DNA of 64,000 nt from Pseudoxanthomonas broegbernensis (GCF_014202435.1 NZ_JACHGU010000006.1:1-64000); one strand, 5' to 3'; counted from the first letter of the stretch, positions 49,264 to 59,384 are shown. The notes: generated from the sequence alone by a model not told the origin. Translations and numbers: made by a program.

Positions 49264-50016
49264 ATGGACAAAGCCCTCTACATCGCCATGACCGGCGCGC
49301 GCGCCACGCTGCAGGCGCAGGGCACGGTCTCGCACAACCTGGCCAATGCCGACACCGCCGGCTTCAAGGCGGCGCTGGCCAACACCGAGGCATTCCCGGT
49401 GCGCGGCCCCGGCCATGCCTCGCGCACGGCGGCCATGCACATCGACCAGGGCTTCGACGGGCGCATCGGTGCGCAGCAGGTCACCGGCAATCCGCTGGAC
49501 GTGTCGCTGCAGGCCGAGCGCTGGCTGGCGGTGCAGGCGCCCGACGGCGGCGAGGCCTATACCCGCGCCGGAAACCTGTCGCTGACCCCGAACGGGCAGT
49601 TGGTCACCGCCGGCGGCCGGCCGCTGCTCGACCAACAGGGCAACCCCATCGCCCTGCCCCCCCACCAGGCGCTGGAGATCGGCCAGGACGGCACGATCTC
49701 CATCGTGCCCCTGGGCGAAGGCGCCGACACCATGGCCGAGGTCGGCCGCCTGAAGGTGGTGGCCGCCGCGCCCGAGCGGCTGGCCCGCGGCCTGGATGGC
49801 CTGATGCGCAACGTCGACCCGCAGGCGCCGCTGGCCCAGGCGCCCGGCGCGGTGATGACCACCGGCGCGCTGGAGCAGAGCAACGTCGATGCCGCCGGCG
49901 CGCTGGTGCAGATGATCCAGTTGCAGCGCCAGTTCGAGATGCAGGTGAAGGTGATCTCGCGCGGCGACGACAACGCGCAGGCGGCCAACTCGCTGCTGCG
50001 GCTGAGCGGCGGCTGA
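49264..50016 (+). CDS. flgF: Flagellar rod protein FlgF
   Basis: 250 residues from ATG 49264. FlgG-family features: ATLQAQGTVSHNLANADTAG, YTRAGNLSLTPNGQLVTAGG, and at the end VDAAGALVQMIQLQRQFEMQ. It is a short distal-side rod subunit. A gap of 85 bases separates it from flgE, with no promoter seen there, so it is the last gene of the flgB operon. Confidence 0.97.
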   Translation: MDKALYIAMTGARATLQAQGTVSHNLANADTAGFKAALANTEAFPVRGPGHASRTAAMHIDQGFDGRIGAQQVTGNPLDVSLQAERWLAVQAPDGGEAYTRAGNLSLTPNGQLVTAGGRPLLDQQGNPIALPPHQALEIGQDGTISIVPLGEGADTMAEVGRLKVVAAAPERLARGLDGLMRNVDPQAPLAQAPGAVMTTGALEQSNVDAAGALVQMIQLQRQFEMQVKVISRGDDNAQAANSLLRLSGG

Positions 50017-50363
50017 GGCGCCGGCCCAAGGTGCGGCCGCTTCCTCGGGGCGTTCTCGTGGAAGCCGGTTCTTCCCTGCTTCGGTAAGCGAGCCGTCGTC
50101 ATCGCGGGTATGGCTTGGCCCCTCGGGGACGGCCTCCTGCCTTTACTCGGGGCCGTGGCACATCCTTGTACCGCTTGCGCCATGCTCCCGGTGGCACGAC
50201 GGCTCCGTCCGAAGCCAGCTCTCATGGCCGTTGCACTTGGCTGCAGCCCCCGGCAACCGCCATCCCCCTGGGCCAACCAGCCCCCTCCGCCGGCCGACCG
50301 GCGCCCTTTGGCACGCCGCATGCATCTACCCCGGCGTCAATCCGACTCACGAGGTATCGCGTC
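50017..50363 (+). other. 347-base region between flgF and flgG with repeat element and promoter
   Basis: No gene. About 50085-50250 resembles the element upstream of flgB: both contain CTCGGGGACG, then CTCGGGG, then ACATCC-N-TGT, in that order and at similar spacing, and later GCAGCCCCC. The sigma-54 promoter of flgG is at 50309-50323. Confidence 0.6.
50309..50323 (+). promoter_or_regulatory. Sigma-54 type promoter of the flgGHIJKL operon
   Basis: TGGCACG at 50309-50315, four bases, ATGC at 50320-50323. The -24 element is perfect; the -12 has A for T at its first base. It is 40 bases before flgG. Confidence 0.85.
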
Positions 50364-51149
50364 ATGAACCAGGCACTCTGGGTCGCCAAGACCGGACTGG
50401 ATGCGCAGCAGACGCGCATGTCGGTGGCCGCCAACAACCTGGCCAACACCAACACCACCGGTTTCAAGCGCGACCGCGCCAATTTCGAGGACCTGCTCTA
50501 CCAGCAGGTCCGCCAGCCCGGAGGCTCCACCTCGGCGCAGACCCAGCTTCCCTCGGGCCTGCAACTGGGTACCGGCGTGCGCGTGGTCTCCACCGCCAAG
50601 GACTTCCAGCAGGGCAACCCGCAGCAGACCGGGCGCTCGCTGGACGTGATGATCAACGGCCGCGGCTTCTTCGAGGTGCTGATGCCCGACGGCAGCCCGG
50701 CCTACACCCGCGACGGCAGTTTCCAGGTCAACGCCCAGGGCGAACTGGTCACCAGCAGCGGCTATCCCGTGCAGCCGGGCATCCAGGTCCCCGAGGGCGC
50801 GCAGTCGATGACCATCGGCAACGACGGCACCATCACCGTGCAGATGGCCGGCGAGGCGCAGGCGCTGGAAGTGGGTGCGCTGAGCGTGACCGACTTCATC
50901 AACCCCGCGGGCCTGCAGGCCCGGGGCGAGAACCTGTACGTGGAGACCACCGCCTCCGGCCCGGCCCAGAACGGCACGCCCGGCCTCAATGGCCTGGGCC
51001 TGCTGGAACAGGGCGCACTGGAGGGCAGCAACGTCAACGTGGTCGAGGAGCTGGTGAGCATGATCGAGACCCAGCGCGCCTACGAGATGAACGCCAAGGC
51101 CATCTCCACCACCGATTCGATGCTGGGCTACCTGAACAACAACGTCTGA
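50364..51149 (+). CDS. flgG: Flagellar distal rod protein FlgG
   Basis: 261 residues from ATG 50364. The full FlgG set is seen: [80 protein letters not shown] and [16 protein letters not shown]. It forms the distal rod. flgH follows 31 bases on. Confidence 0.98.
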   Translation: MNQALWVAKTGLDAQQTRMSVAANNLANTNTTGFKRDRANFEDLLYQQVRQPGGSTSAQTQLPSGLQLGTGVRVVSTAKDFQQGNPQQTGRSLDVMINGRGFFEVLMPDGSPAYTRDGSFQVNAQGELVTSSGYPVQPGIQVPEGAQSMTIGNDGTITVQMAGEAQALEVGALSVTDFINPAGLQARGENLYVETTASGPAQNGTPGLNGLGLLEQGALEGSNVNVVEELVSMIETQRAYEMNAKAISTTDSMLGYLNNNV

Positions 51150-51180
51150 CGCGCGCGTCGCCGCGCCGCAGGAGAGCGCC

Positions 51181-51864
51181 ATGAACCTCCCGTTCCGTAC
51201 CGCCGCCGTGCTTGCCGCCACCGCGCTGCTCGGCGGTTGCGTGGCCGCCGGCGACGTGCGCCCCTACCCGCCCATGGCCCCGGTGGTGCCGGTGGTCGCG
51301 CCGAGCGTGGCGGCCACGCCCGGCGCCATATACCAGGCCGGGCCGGGGCTGTCGCTGTATGCGGACCGGGTGGCCCGCGACGTGGGCGACCTGCTGACCA
51401 TTACCCTGGTCGAGTCCACCACCGCCCAGACCAGTGCCAGCACCCAGGTGGGCAAGAGCGGCGGGATCAGCATGGGCGCGCCGGAGATCTTCGGCGCGCC
51501 GGTGACCTACAACGGCCGCGACATCCTCTCCGCCTCGGCCAGCGCCGAGCGCGACTTCGACGGCCAGGGCAAGAGCAGCCAGAGCAACCGCCTGCAGGGC
51601 AGCGTCACGGTCAGCGTGATCCAGCGCCTGCCCAACGGCAACCTGGTGGTCCAGGGCCAGAAGAACCTGCGCCTGAACCAGGGCGACGAGCTGGTGCAGA
51701 TCCAGGGCGTCGTGCGCCCGGCCGACATCGCCCGCGACAACAGTGTGCCGTCCAGCCGGGTCGGCGAGGCGCGCATCGTCTACGGCGGCCGCGGCGCCAT
51801 CGCCCAGTCCAACGCGATGGGCTGGCTGGGCCGCTTCTTCAACTCGCGGCTGGCGCCGTACTGA
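51181..51864 (+). CDS. flgH: Flagellar L-ring lipoprotein FlgH
   Basis: 227 residues from ATG 51181. The lipoprotein signal ends [10 protein letters not shown], placing the lipidated Cys near residue 20. The core shows [20 protein letters not shown], then [40 protein letters not shown] and [18 protein letters not shown] at the end. It forms the L ring in the outer membrane. Confidence 0.97.
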   Translation: MNLPFRTAAVLAATALLGGCVAAGDVRPYPPMAPVVPVVAPSVAATPGAIYQAGPGLSLYADRVARDVGDLLTITLVESTTAQTSASTQVGKSGGISMGAPEIFGAPVTYNGRDILSASASAERDFDGQGKSSQSNRLQGSVTVSVIQRLPNGNLVVQGQKNLRLNQGDELVQIQGVVRPADIARDNSVPSSRVGEARIVYGGRGAIAQSNAMGWLGRFFNSRLAPY

Positions 51865-51871
51865 GGTCCTT

Positions 51872-53089
51872 ATGCGAATCCCTCGCAAGAGCCCGCACGT
51901 CGACGTGCCAATCCCTCGCAAGAACCCGCACATCCATGTGCGCGGGTTCAACCTGCGGGGATCCAACGGGCGAATCCTTCGCGCAAGGATCGGCGCCCTG
52001 GGCTGCGTGCTCGCGCTGCTGGGCGCCTTCCTGGCACCGGCCCATGCCGAGCGCATCAAGGACCTGGCCCAGGTCGGCGGCGTGCGCGGCAACGCGCTGG
52101 TCGGCTACGGCCTGGTGGTCGGCCTGGACAACAGCGGCGACCGCACCAGCCAGGCGCCCTTCACCGTGCAGAGCCTGAAGAACATGCTCGGCGAGCTGGG
52201 CGTGAACGTGCCGCCCAACGTCAACCCGCAGTTGAAGAACGTGGCCGCGGTGGCGATCCACGCCGAGCTGCCGCCGTTCGCCAAGCCCGGCCAGACCATC
52301 GACATCACCGTCTCCTCGATCGGCAACGCGGTCTCGCTGCGCGGCGGCTCGCTGCTGATGGCGCCGCTGAAGGGCGCCGACGGCCAGGTCTACGCCATCG
52401 CCCAGGGCAACCTGGTGGTGGGCGGTTTCGGCGCCCAGGGCCGCGACGGCTCGCGGGTGTCGGTCAACGTGCCCAGCGTCGGCCGCATCCCCAATGGCGC
52501 CACGGTCGAGCGTGCCGTGCCCAACGCGCTGGACGGCGGCGGCGACATCACCCTTAACCTGCACCGCAACGACTTCACCACCGCCGCGCGCATGGTCGAG
52601 GCGCTGAACGGCGCGTTCGGCCCGGGCGCGGCGCGCGCGGTCGACGGCGTCACCGTGGCGGTGGCCGCACCGACCGACCCGGGCGCGCGGATCGGCTTCC
52701 TGGCCCGGGTGGAGAACCTGGAGCTGACCCCCGGCACGGCGCCGGCCAAGGTCATCGTCAATGCCCGCACCGGCACCGTGGTGATTGGCTCGCAGGTGCG
52801 GGTGATGCCGGCCGCCGTCGCCCATGGCGCGCTGACGGTGACCATCAACGAGGCGGTGCAGGTCAGCCAGCCCGGCAGCTTCGGCGCCGGCAACACCGTG
52901 GTGGCGCCCGCCTCCACCGTCAGCACCTCGCAGGAGGGCAGCCGCATGTTCAAGTTCGAGGGCGGCGCCACCCTGGACGAGATCGTGCGCGCGGTGAACG
53001 AGGTCGGCGCCGCGCCCGGCGACCTGATCGCCATCCTGGAAGCGCTGCGCCAGGCCGGCGCGCTGCGCGCGGAGCTGGAAGTGATCTGA
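51872..53089 (+). CDS. flgI: Flagellar P-ring protein FlgI with an inserted N-terminal leader
   Basis: 405 residues from ATG 51872. The mature protein is typical: [59 protein letters not shown], and [20 protein letters not shown] at the end. The usual Sec signal ([19 protein letters not shown]) starts only at residue ~33; the first 32 residues ([18 protein letters not shown]...) are encoded by a 96-base repeat-bearing insertion. Without them the protein would be 373 residues, the normal size. Initiation inside the leader (GTG within HVRG) cannot be excluded. FlgI forms the P ring in the periplasm. Confidence 0.95.
   Translation: MRIPRKSPHVDVPIPRKNPHIHVRGFNLRGSNGRILRARIGALGCVLALLGAFLAPAHAERIKDLAQVGGVRGNALVGYGLVVGLDNSGDRTSQAPFTVQSLKNMLGELGVNVPPNVNPQLKNVAAVAIHAELPPFAKPGQTIDITVSSIGNAVSLRGGSLLMAPLKGADGQVYAIAQGNLVVGGFGAQGRDGSRVSVNVPSVGRIPNGATVERAVPNALDGGGDITLNLHRNDFTTAARMVEALNGAFGPGAARAVDGVTVAVAAPTDPGARIGFLARVENLELTPGTAPAKVIVNARTGTVVIGSQVRVMPAAVAHGALTVTINEAVQVSQPGSFGAGNTVVAPASTVSTSQEGSRMFKFEGGATLDEIVRAVNEVGAAPGDLIAILEALRQAGALRAELEVI
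51874..51969 (+). repeat. 96-bp in-frame insertion with two 33-bp palindromic units at the start of flgI
   Basis: GCGAATCC occurs at 51874 and again at 51970, exactly 96 bases (32 codons) apart, each followed by a near-copy of TCGC. Between them are two copies of AATCCCTCGCAAGARCCCGC with a 33-base period (51877 and 51910). Each copy ends in a palindrome: GCACGT-CG-ACGTGC arms at 51895-51908 and GCACAT-CC-ATGTGC at 51928-51941. The changed base pair (GT/AC versus AT/AT) is compensated on the other arm. Confidence 0.75.
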
Positions 53090-54249
53090 TGCGCATCGGC
53101 GAACCGCTCCCGATGGACCTGGCCGCCGCGCCCCAGAAGGCCGATCCCGCGCGCATCGACCATGTCGCGCGCCAGCTCGAGGGCCAGTTCGCACAGATGC
53201 TGGTCAAGAGCATGCGCGATGCCAGCTTCGGCGATTCGCTGTTTCCCGGCGAGAACCAGACCTTCCGCGACCTCTACGACCAGCGCTTGGCCAAGGCCCT
53301 GACCGAAGGCAAGGGGCTGGGCCTGGCGCCGATGATCGCGCGCCAGCTCTCGCGCCAGTCCGGCGTGGCCGAAGCCGCCGCGCCAGCCCTGGATACCCGC
53401 CTGCCGGCCTCCGTGGATGGCCGCGCCGGCCCCACCCGCGCCGCGGCCGCGGCATTGGCCTATGCGCGCGCGCGCGGCGGCCCCGCGGACGGCATGGATG
53501 GGCTGGCCGGGCTGGACCGGGCACTGGACCTGATCGCCGGCCGAGGCGACGGCGAAGGAACCGGTGCGTCCGCCTCGCCGCTGGATGCCCTGGTCCAGCG
53601 CCTGATGGCCGGCGTCGACGGCGCGGTGGCCTCCCCGACCGCCAGGGCCGCGGCGACGGCCGAGGCCGGGTTCGCCCCGCACAGCCCGGAACGGTTCGTC
53701 GCCGGCATCTGGCACCACGCCCAGTCCGCCGCCCGCGAACTGGGCGTGGACGCGCGCGCGCTGGTGGCCCAGGCCGCGCTGGAGACCGGCTGGGGCCGCC
53801 GGCAGATCCAGCGTCAGGGCGGCGACAGCGCGCACAACCTGTTCGGGATCAAGGCCGCCGGCTGGAAGGGCGAACGCGCCACCGCCGGCACCCACGAGTA
53901 CGTCGATGGCGTGCGCGTCAGCGAGAAGGCCGAGTTCCGCGCCTACGCCTCGCCGGCCGAGAGCTTCGCCGACTACGTGCGCATGCTGAAGAACAACCCG
54001 CGCTACCGCCAGGCGCTGCAGTCCGGCGGCGACGTCAAGCGGTTCGCCCAGGCCCTTCAGAATGCGGGCTATGCGACCGATCCTTCCTATGCGGCCAAGA
54101 TCACCGCGATCGCCAACGGGCCGACCATCGGCCGGGCGGTCCAGGCGATCGCCGGCGTCGCCGCGCGCACGGGGGCCGACCTGGCCGCCGGCGCCGGCGC
54201 GGCCGTGGCCAGTGCCGCCGGCGCCCTGGGCGCCGCGAACCGGAGGTAA
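53089..54249 (+). CDS. flgJ: Flagellar rod-capping muramidase FlgJ
   Basis: 386 residues; its ATG at 53089 shares a base with the flgI stop. The N-terminal rod-binding part (HVARQLEGQFAQMLVKSMRD, DQRLAKALTEGKGLGLAPMI) is followed by a long Ala/Gly-rich linker and a C-terminal glucosaminidase domain (LGVDARALVAQAALETGWGR with the catalytic Glu in ALETGWG, then NLFGIKAAGWKGERA). It opens a hole in peptidoglycan for the rod. Confidence 0.97.
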   Translation: MRIGEPLPMDLAAAPQKADPARIDHVARQLEGQFAQMLVKSMRDASFGDSLFPGENQTFRDLYDQRLAKALTEGKGLGLAPMIARQLSRQSGVAEAAAPALDTRLPASVDGRAGPTRAAAAALAYARARGGPADGMDGLAGLDRALDLIAGRGDGEGTGASASPLDALVQRLMAGVDGAVASPTARAAATAEAGFAPHSPERFVAGIWHHAQSAARELGVDARALVAQAALETGWGRRQIQRQGGDSAHNLFGIKAAGWKGERATAGTHEYVDGVRVSEKAEFRAYASPAESFADYVRMLKNNPRYRQALQSGGDVKRFAQALQNAGYATDPSYAAKITAIANGPTIGRAVQAIAGVAARTGADLAAGAGAAVASAAGALGAANRR

Positions 54250-54255
54250 GCCCCG

Positions 54256-56139
54256 ATGTCCGTCCTGTCCACCGGTACCGGCGCCCTGATCGCGTTCCAG
54301 CGCGCGCTGGCGACCGTCAGCCACAACGTGGCCAACGTCAACACCGAGGGCTACAGCCGGCAGCGGGTCGAGTTCGCCACCCGCAACCCTACCAACTACG
54401 GCTACGGCTACGTCGGCAACGGCGTCAAGATCAACGACATCCAGCGCATCGCCGACCAGTTGGCCACCTCGCGGCTGCTGGACAGCGGCGGCGAACTGGC
54501 GCGCCTGCAGCAACTGTCCAGCCTGTCCAACCGGGTCGACCAGTTGTTCTCCGATACCGCCACCAATGCCGCGGGGCTGTGGTCGAACTTCTTCGACTCG
54601 GTCAGTGCGCTCTCGTCCAACGCCGCCGGCACCGCCGAGCGCGAGGACCTGCTGGCCATGGGCGGTTCGCTGGCCACGCGCTTCCGCCAGCTCGACGGGC
54701 AGTTGCGCACCCTGGATGCGGAAGTCAACAACGGCCTGATCGCCGGCGCCCAGGAAATCAACCGCCTGGCCGGCGAGATCGCCCGCATCAACGTCAGCAT
54801 CGGCGGCAACGTGGCGTCCGCCTCCCCCGACCTGCTCGACCGCCGCGACCAGTTGATCAGCGAGTTGGCGAGCTACACCGGGGGCACCGCCGTGGCCCAG
54901 GACGGCGGCATGGTGAACGTGTTCACCGCCGGCGGCCAGCCGCTGGTGGTGGGCGGCGATGCCGTCTCGGTGACCACCATCCCCGATCCCTACCGTCCCG
55001 AGCGCCTGCAACTGGCCCTCAGCAGCCATGGCACCACCGTGGCCCTGGACCAGCGCACGCTCGGCGGCAGCATGGGCGGCCTGGTCGAGTTCCGTACCGG
55101 CGTGCTGGACCCGGCGATGGCCGAGCTGGGCCGCATCGCGGTGAGCATGGCCGACACCTTCAATGCCGGCCACCGCGCCGGCATGGACCTGCACGGCGAC
55201 ATGGGCGGGGACTTCTTCAGCGTGTCCGCGCCCCGGGTCAACAGCCACTCCGGCAACGCCAGCGGCGCCAGCCTGCAGGCGCAGGTGTACGATGCCGGCG
55301 CACTGACCGGCCAGGACCTGATCCTGCGCTTCGACGGCGCCAACTGGAGCGCCGAACGCGCCGCCACCGGCATGCCGGCGACCCTGTCCGGCACCGGTAC
55401 CGCGCTGGATCCGCTGCGCGTGGGCGGCGTGGAACTGGTGGTCTCCACCGCCCCGCCGCCGGCCGCCGGCGAAAGCTTCCTGCTGCAACCCACCTCCGCC
55501 AGCGCCGGCAACCTGGCCGTGGCCATCACCGATCCGTCGCGGATCGCGGCGGCCACGCCGGTGTCGGGCAGCGCCGACCTGGCCAACCTCGGCAGCGGCG
55601 TGCTGTCCGGCCTGAAGGTGGACGACGCCGGCGACGCCGCGCTGCTGGACGACGTGGTGATCGAATTCCTCGATCCCGGCCAGTACATGGTCGGCGCCAG
55701 CGGCCCGTTCGCCTTCGTCCCCGGGCAGACGATCAGCGCCAACGGCTGGAGCGTGACCCTGGACGGCGCGCCGGCCGCCGGCGACCAGTTCCGGGTTGGC
55801 CGCACCAGCGCCCGCTCGGGCGACAACGGCAACGCCGCGCTGCTGGCCAACCTGGACGACGCACGCGTGCTCAACGGCGGCACGGTCAGCCTCAACGGCG
55901 CCATGGGCGGCCTGACCACGATGGTCGGCTCGGCCGCGCGCCAGGCCCAGTATTCGGCCGACGCCCAGCAGGTGATCCACGACCAGGCCCAGGCCGCGCG
56001 CGATTCGGTGGCCGGGGTCAACCTCGACGAGGAGGCCGCCAACATGCTCCGGCTGCAGCAGGCCTACCAGGCGGCGGCGCAGATCATCTCCACCGCCGAC
56101 ACCATGTTCCAGTCCATCCTCAACGCGGTGCGCCGATGA
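54256..56139 (+). CDS. flgK: Flagellar hook-filament junction protein FlgK
   Basis: 627 residues from ATG 54256. N terminus LIAFQRALATVSHNVANVNT and EGYSRQRVEFATRNPTNYGY; C terminus VNLDEEAANMLRLQQAYQAA, AQIISTADTMFQSILNAV. The variable centre (about residues 330-560) is larger than in E. coli. It joins hook to filament; FlgN is its likely chaperone. Its last codon overlaps flgL. Confidence 0.97.
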   Translation: MSVLSTGTGALIAFQRALATVSHNVANVNTEGYSRQRVEFATRNPTNYGYGYVGNGVKINDIQRIADQLATSRLLDSGGELARLQQLSSLSNRVDQLFSDTATNAAGLWSNFFDSVSALSSNAAGTAEREDLLAMGGSLATRFRQLDGQLRTLDAEVNNGLIAGAQEINRLAGEIARINVSIGGNVASASPDLLDRRDQLISELASYTGGTAVAQDGGMVNVFTAGGQPLVVGGDAVSVTTIPDPYRPERLQLALSSHGTTVALDQRTLGGSMGGLVEFRTGVLDPAMAELGRIAVSMADTFNAGHRAGMDLHGDMGGDFFSVSAPRVNSHSGNASGASLQAQVYDAGALTGQDLILRFDGANWSAERAATGMPATLSGTGTALDPLRVGGVELVVSTAPPPAAGESFLLQPTSASAGNLAVAITDPSRIAAATPVSGSADLANLGSGVLSGLKVDDAGDAALLDDVVIEFLDPGQYMVGASGPFAFVPGQTISANGWSVTLDGAPAAGDQFRVGRTSARSGDNGNAALLANLDDARVLNGGTVSLNGAMGGLTTMVGSAARQAQYSADAQQVIHDQAQAARDSVAGVNLDEEAANMLRLQQAYQAAAQIISTADTMFQSILNAVRR

Positions 56140-57338
56140 ACAACCGCATCTCCACCGGCATGATGTTCAGCCAGTCGCTGGCCAGCATGATGCTGCGGCA
56201 GAAGCAACTGACCACCCTGCAGCAGCAGTTGGCCTCCGGGCAGAAGCTGGTCACCGCCAAGGACGACCCGGTGGCCGCCGGCACCGCCGTGGGCCTGGAC
56301 CGCGCCCTGGCCGAGCTGGAGCGTTTCGGCAAGAACGCCATCACCGTGGCCAACCGCCTGGGCCTGCAGGAGAACCTCCTGGCGCAGGCCGGCGACAGCA
56401 TGGGCCGGGTCAACGACCTCGTCGTCCAGGCCAACAACTCCAGCCTTTCCGACGACGACCGCCGCGCCATCGCCGCCGAGCTGCGCTCGATCCACGACGG
56501 CCTGCTCAGCCTGGCCAACAGCACCGACGGCAGCGGACGCTACCTGTTCGGCGGCAGCGCCGACGATTCGGCGCCCTTCAGCAAGACCGCCGGCGGCATC
56601 GTCTACAACGGCGACCAGACCCAGCGCCGGGTGGAGATCGCACCGGAGACCTTCGTCGCCGACGCCACGCCCGGCAGCGAGATCTTCATGCGCATCCGCA
56701 CCGGCGACGGCACCGTGGACGCGCACGCCGACATCGGCAACGCCGGCACCGTCGTGCTGACCGACTACGGCCGCGCCTCCGGCGGCGGCTGGAACGGCGA
56801 CGCCTACCGCATCGTCTTCACCGGGGCGGACACCTACGAGGTGCTCGACGATGGCGGCAACACGGTGGGCGGCGGCACCTGGGCCAGCGGCGAGGACATC
56901 GCCCACGGCGGCCTGCGCCTGCGCCTGGAGGGCGAGCCGGCCATCGGCGATGCATTCGAGATCGGCGCGGCCGGCCACCGCGACGTGTTCGCCACCCTGC
57001 GCAGCCTGATCGGCACGCTGGAAGGCGACGCGTTGACGGTGGCGGAAAAGGCCGCGCGCCAGAACGCGTTGCAAGGCGCGATGCGCGACGTCGCCCGCGC
57101 CTCCGAGCAGATGATCGACGCGCGCGCGGCCGGCGGCGCGCAACTGGCCGCGATCGACGATGCCGCCTCGGTACGCGAGGCGAATGCGGTGACGATCGAG
57201 GAAACCCTGTCGGGCCTGCGCGACCTGGACTATGCCGACGCGCTCACCCGCTACCAGATGGAAAGCACCGCGCTGCAGACCGCGCAGACGGTGTTCGCGC
57301 GCATGCAGGGCATGTCGCTGTTCGACCTGCTGCGCTGA
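56136..57338 (+). CDS. flgL: Flagellar hook-filament junction protein FlgL
   Basis: 400 residues from ATG 56136 (ATGA overlap with flgK). N terminus RISTGMMFSQSLASMMLRQK and QQQLASGQKLVTAKDDPVAA; C terminus EETLSGLRDLDYADALTRYQ, QTAQTVFARMQGMSLFDLL. It is the second junction layer, on which FliC polymerises. Last gene of the flgG operon. Confidence 0.97.
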   Translation: MNNRISTGMMFSQSLASMMLRQKQLTTLQQQLASGQKLVTAKDDPVAAGTAVGLDRALAELERFGKNAITVANRLGLQENLLAQAGDSMGRVNDLVVQANNSSLSDDDRRAIAAELRSIHDGLLSLANSTDGSGRYLFGGSADDSAPFSKTAGGIVYNGDQTQRRVEIAPETFVADATPGSEIFMRIRTGDGTVDAHADIGNAGTVVLTDYGRASGGGWNGDAYRIVFTGADTYEVLDDGGNTVGGGTWASGEDIAHGGLRLRLEGEPAIGDAFEIGAAGHRDVFATLRSLIGTLEGDALTVAEKAARQNALQGAMRDVARASEQMIDARAAGGAQLAAIDDAASVREANAVTIEETLSGLRDLDYADALTRYQMESTALQTAQTVFARMQGMSLFDLLR

Positions 57339-57879
57339 ATCCCGCGCCGGCTGCGCGCGCGCCTGCAGGAACCGGCTTCAGTCGGCGACATCTTCCCGGT
57401 GCCGGGCATCGCCGGCACATGGCGGTCGCCGATCATACCCGGCTCCTAAAAGCGCCTCTCGCAGCCTTCTCCCGCAGGAGCCGGCATCAGTCGGCGACCT
57501 CTCCGAAGCCGGCATGCCCCCGCTCCCGGCGAACCGGCTGCCCGCTGCATCCGCCTCCGGTCGAATACCCCCGTCGCTTTCCCGCTGCCCCGCCTTCGAC
57601 GCCGGGGAAGAAATTTTTTCCCGCCCGGACCTAAACTCCCGCCACGCCGCGCCGTTAAACCCTGTCGGCGGGCGACCGCCACCGTGGCGCAGCGGCACAC
57701 AGCCGGCGGGGATACCGGAAGACGCAAAAAGTTCCGGCAAGTCCTCTAAAGGTTCTTGACAAAGCGCCGTTATTCATACCAGCAGCGGCACCGGTCAGCT
57801 TGATGACCCCCCTGCGGAGGCTCCGGCCAAGGCAAACCACATCCTTCCGCCGGGATAGAACGCTTAGAGGAGAATCAAA
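57339..57879 (+). other. 541-base region between flgL and fliC: REP-like repeats and leader
   Basis: Three copies of the REP-like unit occur at 57368-57389 (GGAACCGGCTTCAGTCGGCG), 57424-57447 (inverted) and 57473-57498. No gene is seen in 57500-57740. The sigma-28 promoter of fliC is at 57747-57773 and is followed by a ~100-base leader ending in GAGGAGA before the fliC ATG. Confidence 0.75.
57747..57773 (+). promoter_or_regulatory. Sigma-28 (FliA) type promoter of fliC
   Basis: TAAAGGTT at 57747-57754, 11 bases, GCCGTTAT at 57766-57773. Good match with exact spacing, about 106 bases before the flagellin ATG. Confidence 0.88.
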
Positions 57880-59076
57880 ATGGCACAAGTCATCAATACA
57901 AACGTGATGTCGCTGAACGCGCAGCGCAACCTGAACACCACCAGCGCGAGCCTGGCGACCACCATCCAGCGCCTGTCCTCGGGCCTGCGCATCAACAGTG
58001 CGAAGGACGATGCCGCCGGCCTGGCGATCTCGGAGCGCTTCACCACCCAGATCCGCGGCCTGGACGTGGCCGTGCGCAACGCCAACGACGGCATCTCGCT
58101 GGCCCAGACCGCCGAAGGCGCGATGGTCGAGATCAGCAACAACCTGCAGCGCATCCGCGAGCTGTCGGTGCAGTCGGCCAACGCCACCAACTCCGATTCC
58201 GATCGCCAGGCGCTGAACGCCGAAGTCACCCAGTTGCTGTCGGAAATCGACCGCGTCGCCAACCAGACCAGCTTCAACGGCACCAAGCTGCTCGACGGCA
58301 GCTTCTCCGGCCAGTTGTTCCAGGTCGGCGCCAACGCGGGCCAGACGATCGGCATCAACAGCATCGTCGATGCCAACATCGAGGCGCTGGGCAAGGCCGG
58401 CTTCGCCGAGGCCCAGGTGTCGGACAGCTCGGTCATCGCTTCCGGCACGGCCGCCGGCGCCGGCGGCCTGTCCGGCATGCAGGTCAACGGCAAGGCCATC
58501 GCCAACGTGAAGATCGCCGTGGGCGACACCCACACCGACGTGGCCAAGAAGGTGGCCGCCGCGATCAACGAGAGCATGGACCAGACCGGCGTATACGCTT
58601 CCATCGACGCCGCCACCGGCGCGCTGAAGCTGGAGTCGCTGAAGGCGGGCGAGGACTTCACCTTCACCGCCGGCGCGCTCACCGGCACCACGGGCCTGAC
58701 CTACGACGCCAGCGGCATCGTGGCGGCGACGGTGGCCGCCAACGTCACCGCCAACGGCTCCAGCTTCCTGAAGGACCTGGACATCTCCACCTTCCAGGGC
58801 GCTCAGCGGGCGATGGAGATCGTGGACAAGGCGCTGACCTCGGTGAGCGGTTCGCGGGCGGAGATGGGCGCGGTGCAGAACCGCTTCACCTCCACCATCG
58901 CCAACCTGAACACCACCTCCGAGAACCTGTCCGCTTCGCGCAGCCGCATCCGCGACGCCGACTACGCCAAGGAGACCGCGGAGCTGACCCGCACGCAGAT
59001 CCTGCAGCAGGCCGGTACCGCGATGCTGGCCCAGGCCAACGCCTCGACCCAGAACGTGTTGAGCCTGCTGGGCTGA
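57880..59076 (+). CDS. fliC: Flagellin
   Basis: 398 residues from ATG 57880 (GAGGAGA upstream). The D0/D1 helices are classic: [60 protein letters not shown] and, at the C terminus, [58 protein letters not shown]. The middle D2/D3 region (about 180-290) is alanine/glycine-rich and small. No cysteine is seen. It is monocistronic, with a promoter in front and a terminator behind. Confidence 0.98.
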   Translation: MAQVINTNVMSLNAQRNLNTTSASLATTIQRLSSGLRINSAKDDAAGLAISERFTTQIRGLDVAVRNANDGISLAQTAEGAMVEISNNLQRIRELSVQSANATNSDSDRQALNAEVTQLLSEIDRVANQTSFNGTKLLDGSFSGQLFQVGANAGQTIGINSIVDANIEALGKAGFAEAQVSDSSVIASGTAAGAGGLSGMQVNGKAIANVKIAVGDTHTDVAKKVAAAINESMDQTGVYASIDAATGALKLESLKAGEDFTFTAGALTGTTGLTYDASGIVAATVAANVTANGSSFLKDLDISTFQGAQRAMEIVDKALTSVSGSRAEMGAVQNRFTSTIANLNTTSENLSASRSRIRDADYAKETAELTRTQILQQAGTAMLAQANASTQNVLSLLG

Positions 59077-59132
59077 TTCCAGCCGAGGCGGTTCTCCAGG
59101 CTCCAGGGGAGCGCCGCACTTGCGGCGCCGGC

Positions 59133-59165
59133 AACCCCTCCCGGAAACGGGAGGGGTTTTTCTTT
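59133..59165 (+). terminator. Rho-independent terminator of fliC
   Basis: Stem AACCCCTCCCG (59133-59143), GAAA loop, CGGGAGGGGTT (59148-59158), then TTTCTTT. An additional GC hairpin (GCGCCGCA/TGCGGCGC) precedes it at 59111-59128. Confidence 0.93.
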
Positions 59166-59197
59166 GCGCCGCCCCGCCTTGCGCCTACCTGCACGCG

Positions 59198-59283
59198 TAG
59201 GAGCCGGCTTCGGCCGGCGATACCTTTCCGGGCCGGAGACGCCCCGGGCACGGGCATGACGGTCGCCGGCCATATCCGGCTGC
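59198..59283. repeat. REP-like inverted pair between fliC and fliD
   Basis: GTAGGAGCCGGCTTCGGCCG begins at 59198 and its inverted partner (GTCGCCGGCCATATCCGGCT) ends near 59283. Together with the terminator before it and the two promoters after it, this accounts for the 387-base gap 59077-59463. Confidence 0.72.
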
Positions 59284-59348
59284 CACAGGGAACAGGCAAG
59301 TGCGGCCGCCTCCCGTTCCTGGCACAGCGGCCCGCCCTCCCCCGGCCG

Positions 59349-59363
59349 TGGAACGGGAATTGC
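59349..59363 (+). promoter_or_regulatory. Sigma-54 type promoter of the fliD operon
   Basis: TGGAACG at 59349-59355, four bases, TTGC at 59360-59363, one mismatch to the RpoN consensus and exact spacing. It lies 22 bases upstream of the sigma-28 element. Confidence 0.78.
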
Positions 59364-59384
59364 ATCCTGCGGGGGATGCCGGGC

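Noticed and set aside
52390-55980. A minus-strand frame of about 1200 residues over flgI-flgK
   Set aside because: Composition is Gly/Ala/Arg/His-rich shadow sequence; the plus-strand frames have complete flagellar motifs and packed overlaps.
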